A stretch of DNA of 64,000 bases from contig OU612069.1 in assembly GCA_914767715.1 (NCBI GenBank), positions 23,619,387 through 23,683,386 of the forward strand, written 5' to 3'. Positions 61,208 to 64,000 of the stretch are shown piece after piece. This DNA comes from Membranipora membranacea (Eukaryota; Bryozoa; Gymnolaemata; Cheilostomatida; Membraniporidae). A program made the translations under genes and the position numbers. Each line of letters starts with the position of its first letter. Position 1 is the first letter of the stretch. The notes under the pieces are model-generated. The model saw only the letters and a program-made list of their open reading frames with translations. It did no database searches and was not told the DNA's origin.

Positions 61208-61315
61208 ACAGATTCCGGCCAATCACATGACCTATCCTGTCACCTGACTTTAAACCTGTCACATGACCTATCTTGTCACATGACCTATCTTGTCACATGA
61301 CCTAACCTGTCACTT
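61208..61315. repeat. Short tandem repeat downstream of the D8C stop
   Basis: Four to five drifting units of about 19 bp with the core TGTCACATGACCTATC, directly after the stop codon and therefore probably in the 3' untranslated region. Confidence 0.8.
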
Positions 61316-61504
61316 GAGAGTCCTATTTTGTCTCCTAATTGTCTTACAGCTATCCATATAACATAAGTTTTTTTCTTGGCCAGCCTCCTTTCTTAATGAC
61401 TTGATGACATTTAAATTTCTTCTTCTTCTTCAAGGCAAGCACTTAAAAATGATTATTGTTTTCAACTTTCTGACTTTCTTGAACCTAGTGTATTGTTTAA
61501 ATTT

Positions 61505-61510
61505 AATAAA
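61505..61510 (+). terminator. Probable polyadenylation signal of the D8C gene
   Basis: AATAAA about 308 bases after the stop codon, in AT-rich sequence. Confidence 0.5.
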
Positions 61511-63302
61511 ACATTGAACATCAATTGCACATCATTGCCTCTGTTCCATTGATATATGCTCTGTTAGATATATATATATCGCACACAAACTCAACTGAGT
61601 TTCTCTTGGTGTCATGATTTGTAATAAACAATCCGCTTAAAGTGTGTGAAAGATTATTGCCTGCTGTTGATTCTTGAATATCCCAATAGCCAGATAAACA
61701 ATTGAAATAACAATTATTGGGACCACTCAACATTTGATTGTATGAGTGATCATTAGTGATAATTAGATCATAACTGTGCAAAGAGTAATAATATAAACAT
61801 AAATATGTTTGTTACACAAATCTGATTTATCCAGAGTGTGGTACACCTGATGGTAACATCCTTATGGATGTAATTTGAACCGCTGCGACAAGTTTAGCAG
61901 AAATGAAACCAAAAAGACTATAGTACTGGAAAAAGAGAGGAGATATTAGCTGTTTAGTAGGATTACAAAGGACCGTGCGATATATTGCTGCTACTTAGGT
62001 TATCCATAGGTTTGTAATAGAAAATGTCCTGTCGAAAATGGTGGCTGTGATGCTACAGTAAAATTCAATGAGATCCGTGGAATGATCTTGGGGGCTTCCA
62101 ATGTGATGGCTCTGATTTGTGGGTGGGGTGATCTCCCCTGCCAACCAATCAGTGCCAAAACATTACGCACACTACTGCATCCTCATATCTTACTCAGTTA
62201 GAGGATTTTGACGAACCTTGTGACCCATTTAGCCGCCCAAGTCTTCTGTTTTTCTTGAAAGAAAGACAATAACAAATATTTGCGAAGGCATTTAAATGCC
62301 AATAAGAGGTGATATAAAATACCGCTAGGGGGTTTGTGTTTTCTTCAAGAGGCATTTGTACTGGATAGTGACATGATTAATTGCATCAATAATTTTGGTA
62401 TAATAGGCTAGAAGGAGATTCTACTGTTTTCACCTAGACAGACAATGATAGAGAAGGATAATTCATTTGTAGGAGACATCTGTCATTGTGAAATCAAATA
62501 TGCATTCCCAGTTCATATCAGTTTGCGCTTTGACAGTCAACTTTCCTTTATTGTGACTTATTTTTACACAAACTAATGGATGCTGTGAAACAGGATACAC
62601 ACAAGATACTAAATTTGATACCTCCAATAAATGTGCTAACATACCATGATCAGTCCAGAACAGTTCATTTATCCTAAACTGAGAACTAAATCTGATAATG
62701 AGGTGCGTGAGGCACAGAAAAAGGCGAACAAGTAGAACTTGCCATGATAATGCACTAACACATTGGTAAGAAAAGATTTATTTCGACAATAAATTTTTAT
62801 TTATTGTTCTCATAATGATTTATACCAATAAACCACTTAGCAATTACACATTCATCACAAAATCGCTCACTGTAAACTTATTTGAAATTCCTTTCACTAC
62901 GCACCGGTCTCATCTGAATTGGCAAAGGTTAATAAGCTATAATGAAAGTTTTTGATTTCAGCATATTAGTGAAAATATCATTACGTTTTCAATAAAATAA
63001 ATGTTTTTTTGGATTCCAAGCTATTGGCAAGGTTCTTAAAATTAAGGCTAAAAATAAAATAGATGCCTTACCTGCAATAAATGAATCACAGTCCAAGTAT
63101 GTAATAGAACCCTTGTAAAAAAAATCCGACTTGTCATCAACTAAGTCTTGTCAATAGGGCTTTCAAAGGTAGGATTCCCATGTCTTTCTTTAAACATGAA
63201 TTGACATTGAAATCAAACATAATCATTGATAGCTGTCACTTTCAAATAATTCATATTGAAAACAGTAGGGTCGAATTTTTCTTAAACTCAAATATAAGGG
63301 CG

Positions 63303-63686
63303 TTATAGATGTTCAGTTTCTGGTTCGGGTTGAGGACAGAGCATGGCTGTTATGTTTATTGTTAGTATGCAGAGAATTAACATAACAAAATCAAACATCA
63401 ACATCTGAACACTGTTATAACCGCCTACAAGCATCACATGTCCTTCTATTTTTAGTAAAAGATAATCGGCCACACGCATCATTAATGTTGTACTTATAAA
63501 TGTTGCAATAAATGCTATAAATGTTGCTGCACATGTTGTATTAGACTCCCATACAATTCTCCTCACAGTTGAGAACAGTAAGCCGATTACAGTGAGTCTC
63601 ACTAGGCTCCCCCATCTACTCCATCTCCACATATCTGCATACCCCATTGTCTGTCTCTGTTCCTCCTGCTCTGAATTTGGTATCAT
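63303..63686 (-). CDS. Small hydrophobic multi-span protein (hypothetical)
   Basis: Uninterrupted frame of 127 codons from an ATG at 63684-63686. It has three clear hydrophobic segments at about 28-46 (LVRLTVIGLLFSTV), 52-73 (AATFIAFIATFISTTLMM) and 92-115 (MLMFDFVMLILCILTINITA). The N-terminus is hydrophilic (SEQEEQRQ) and the tail acidic (PEPETEHL). An AG lies a few bases before the ATG (CAG/TCTT), so this may be the last exon of a longer gene extending right. I recognise no family. The distribution of hydrophobic, Trp and charged residues is what a real membrane protein would show, and its frame is the longest in the last 2.5 kb. Confidence 0.45.
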   Translation of the reverse strand: MIPNSEQEEQRQTMGYADMWRWSRWGSLVRLTVIGLLFSTVRRIVWESNTTCAATFIAFIATFISTTLMMRVADYLLLKIEGHVMLVGGYNSVQMLMFDFVMLILCILTINITAMLCPQPEPETEHL

Positions 63687-64000
63687 AAGACTGCTGATGA
63701 AATCACTCCGGAACTGTTCTCACGAAGCTGAAGAAAGAAAGAACAACTGTTGTCCCTCTTTGTTGTTTCAGAGGTAAAATGTAAAGTGATTGATTGAGCC
63801 GCTGCCACTGTTCTTTTGACATGAAGCTGCCTTACTTTAGATTGGTTGAAACCTTTCAACTTATACCTTATTGGTGCAGGGTGCCGGTTGATTTGCCTAT
63901 TCGATCAGAGCTGATCCCCCAGCCTGACAGATCTGTTTTCCGTCATCCGAAACGACAAGCATTATTGGTCTGAAACTGAAAGAAATTTTATATCTGTTGC

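Larger units (their letters stand above)
61198..63302. other. Region downstream of the D8C gene
   Basis: After the repeat and poly(A) signal, no open frame with coding character is seen in about 2 kb. No structured repeat stands out beyond AT-rich DNA. Confidence 0.5.

Overview
This is eukaryotic, and by gene content animal, DNA. It is AT-rich, the coding sequence is split into short exons with GT/AG introns, and there is no operon structure or bacterial signal. The long secreted proteins built from EGF, Sushi and HYR modules, plus a uromodulin-like D8C protein, alongside conserved animal housekeeping genes (CLNS1A, TMEM164, ADCK2), suggest an early-branching animal. A sponge is my best guess, but the sequence alone does not prove it. 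Exon models were assembled by hand from splice sites, reading phase and protein similarity. Six models (all but the partial first gene, the unidentified gene and the terminal ORF) are supported by total coding lengths that divide exactly by three.

Layout. 1-3556 (minus): 5' part of a secreted EGF-repeat gene (copy A) that runs off the left edge. 5059-15917 (minus): a complete 20-exon paralogue (copy B, 930 aa) with EGF, Sushi and HYR modules and an unrecognised C-terminal domain. 19113-21886 (minus): CLNS1A/pICln, 6 exons, 203 aa. 21.9-29.0 kb: about 7 kb without genes, rich in inverted and tandem repeats. 29007-40105 (plus): TMEM164, 7 exons, 297 aa, with a 1.66-kb minisatellite in intron 3. 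43125-51333 (plus): ADCK2, 13 exons, 606 aa. 53531-55801 (plus): four linked exons of a gene I cannot name. 55.8-59.7 kb: repeats, including a TIR element with a TAA target duplication. 59679-61197 (plus): a two-exon secreted D8C protein, 294 aa. 63303-63686 (minus): a small hydrophobic ORF.

The housekeeping genes are unrelated neighbours: spliceosomal snRNP assembly, ether-phospholipid acylation and a mitochondrial UbiB-family kinase. The distinctive features are the head-to-tail pair of modular secreted genes and an unusual density of foldback elements, MITE-like and SINE-like copies and minisatellites in introns and intergenic DNA. I found no convincing undescribed molecular system. The best leads are the paralogue pair with its orphan C-terminal domain, the minisatellite that carries a splice-donor-like motif in nearly every unit, and the unidentified four-exon gene.
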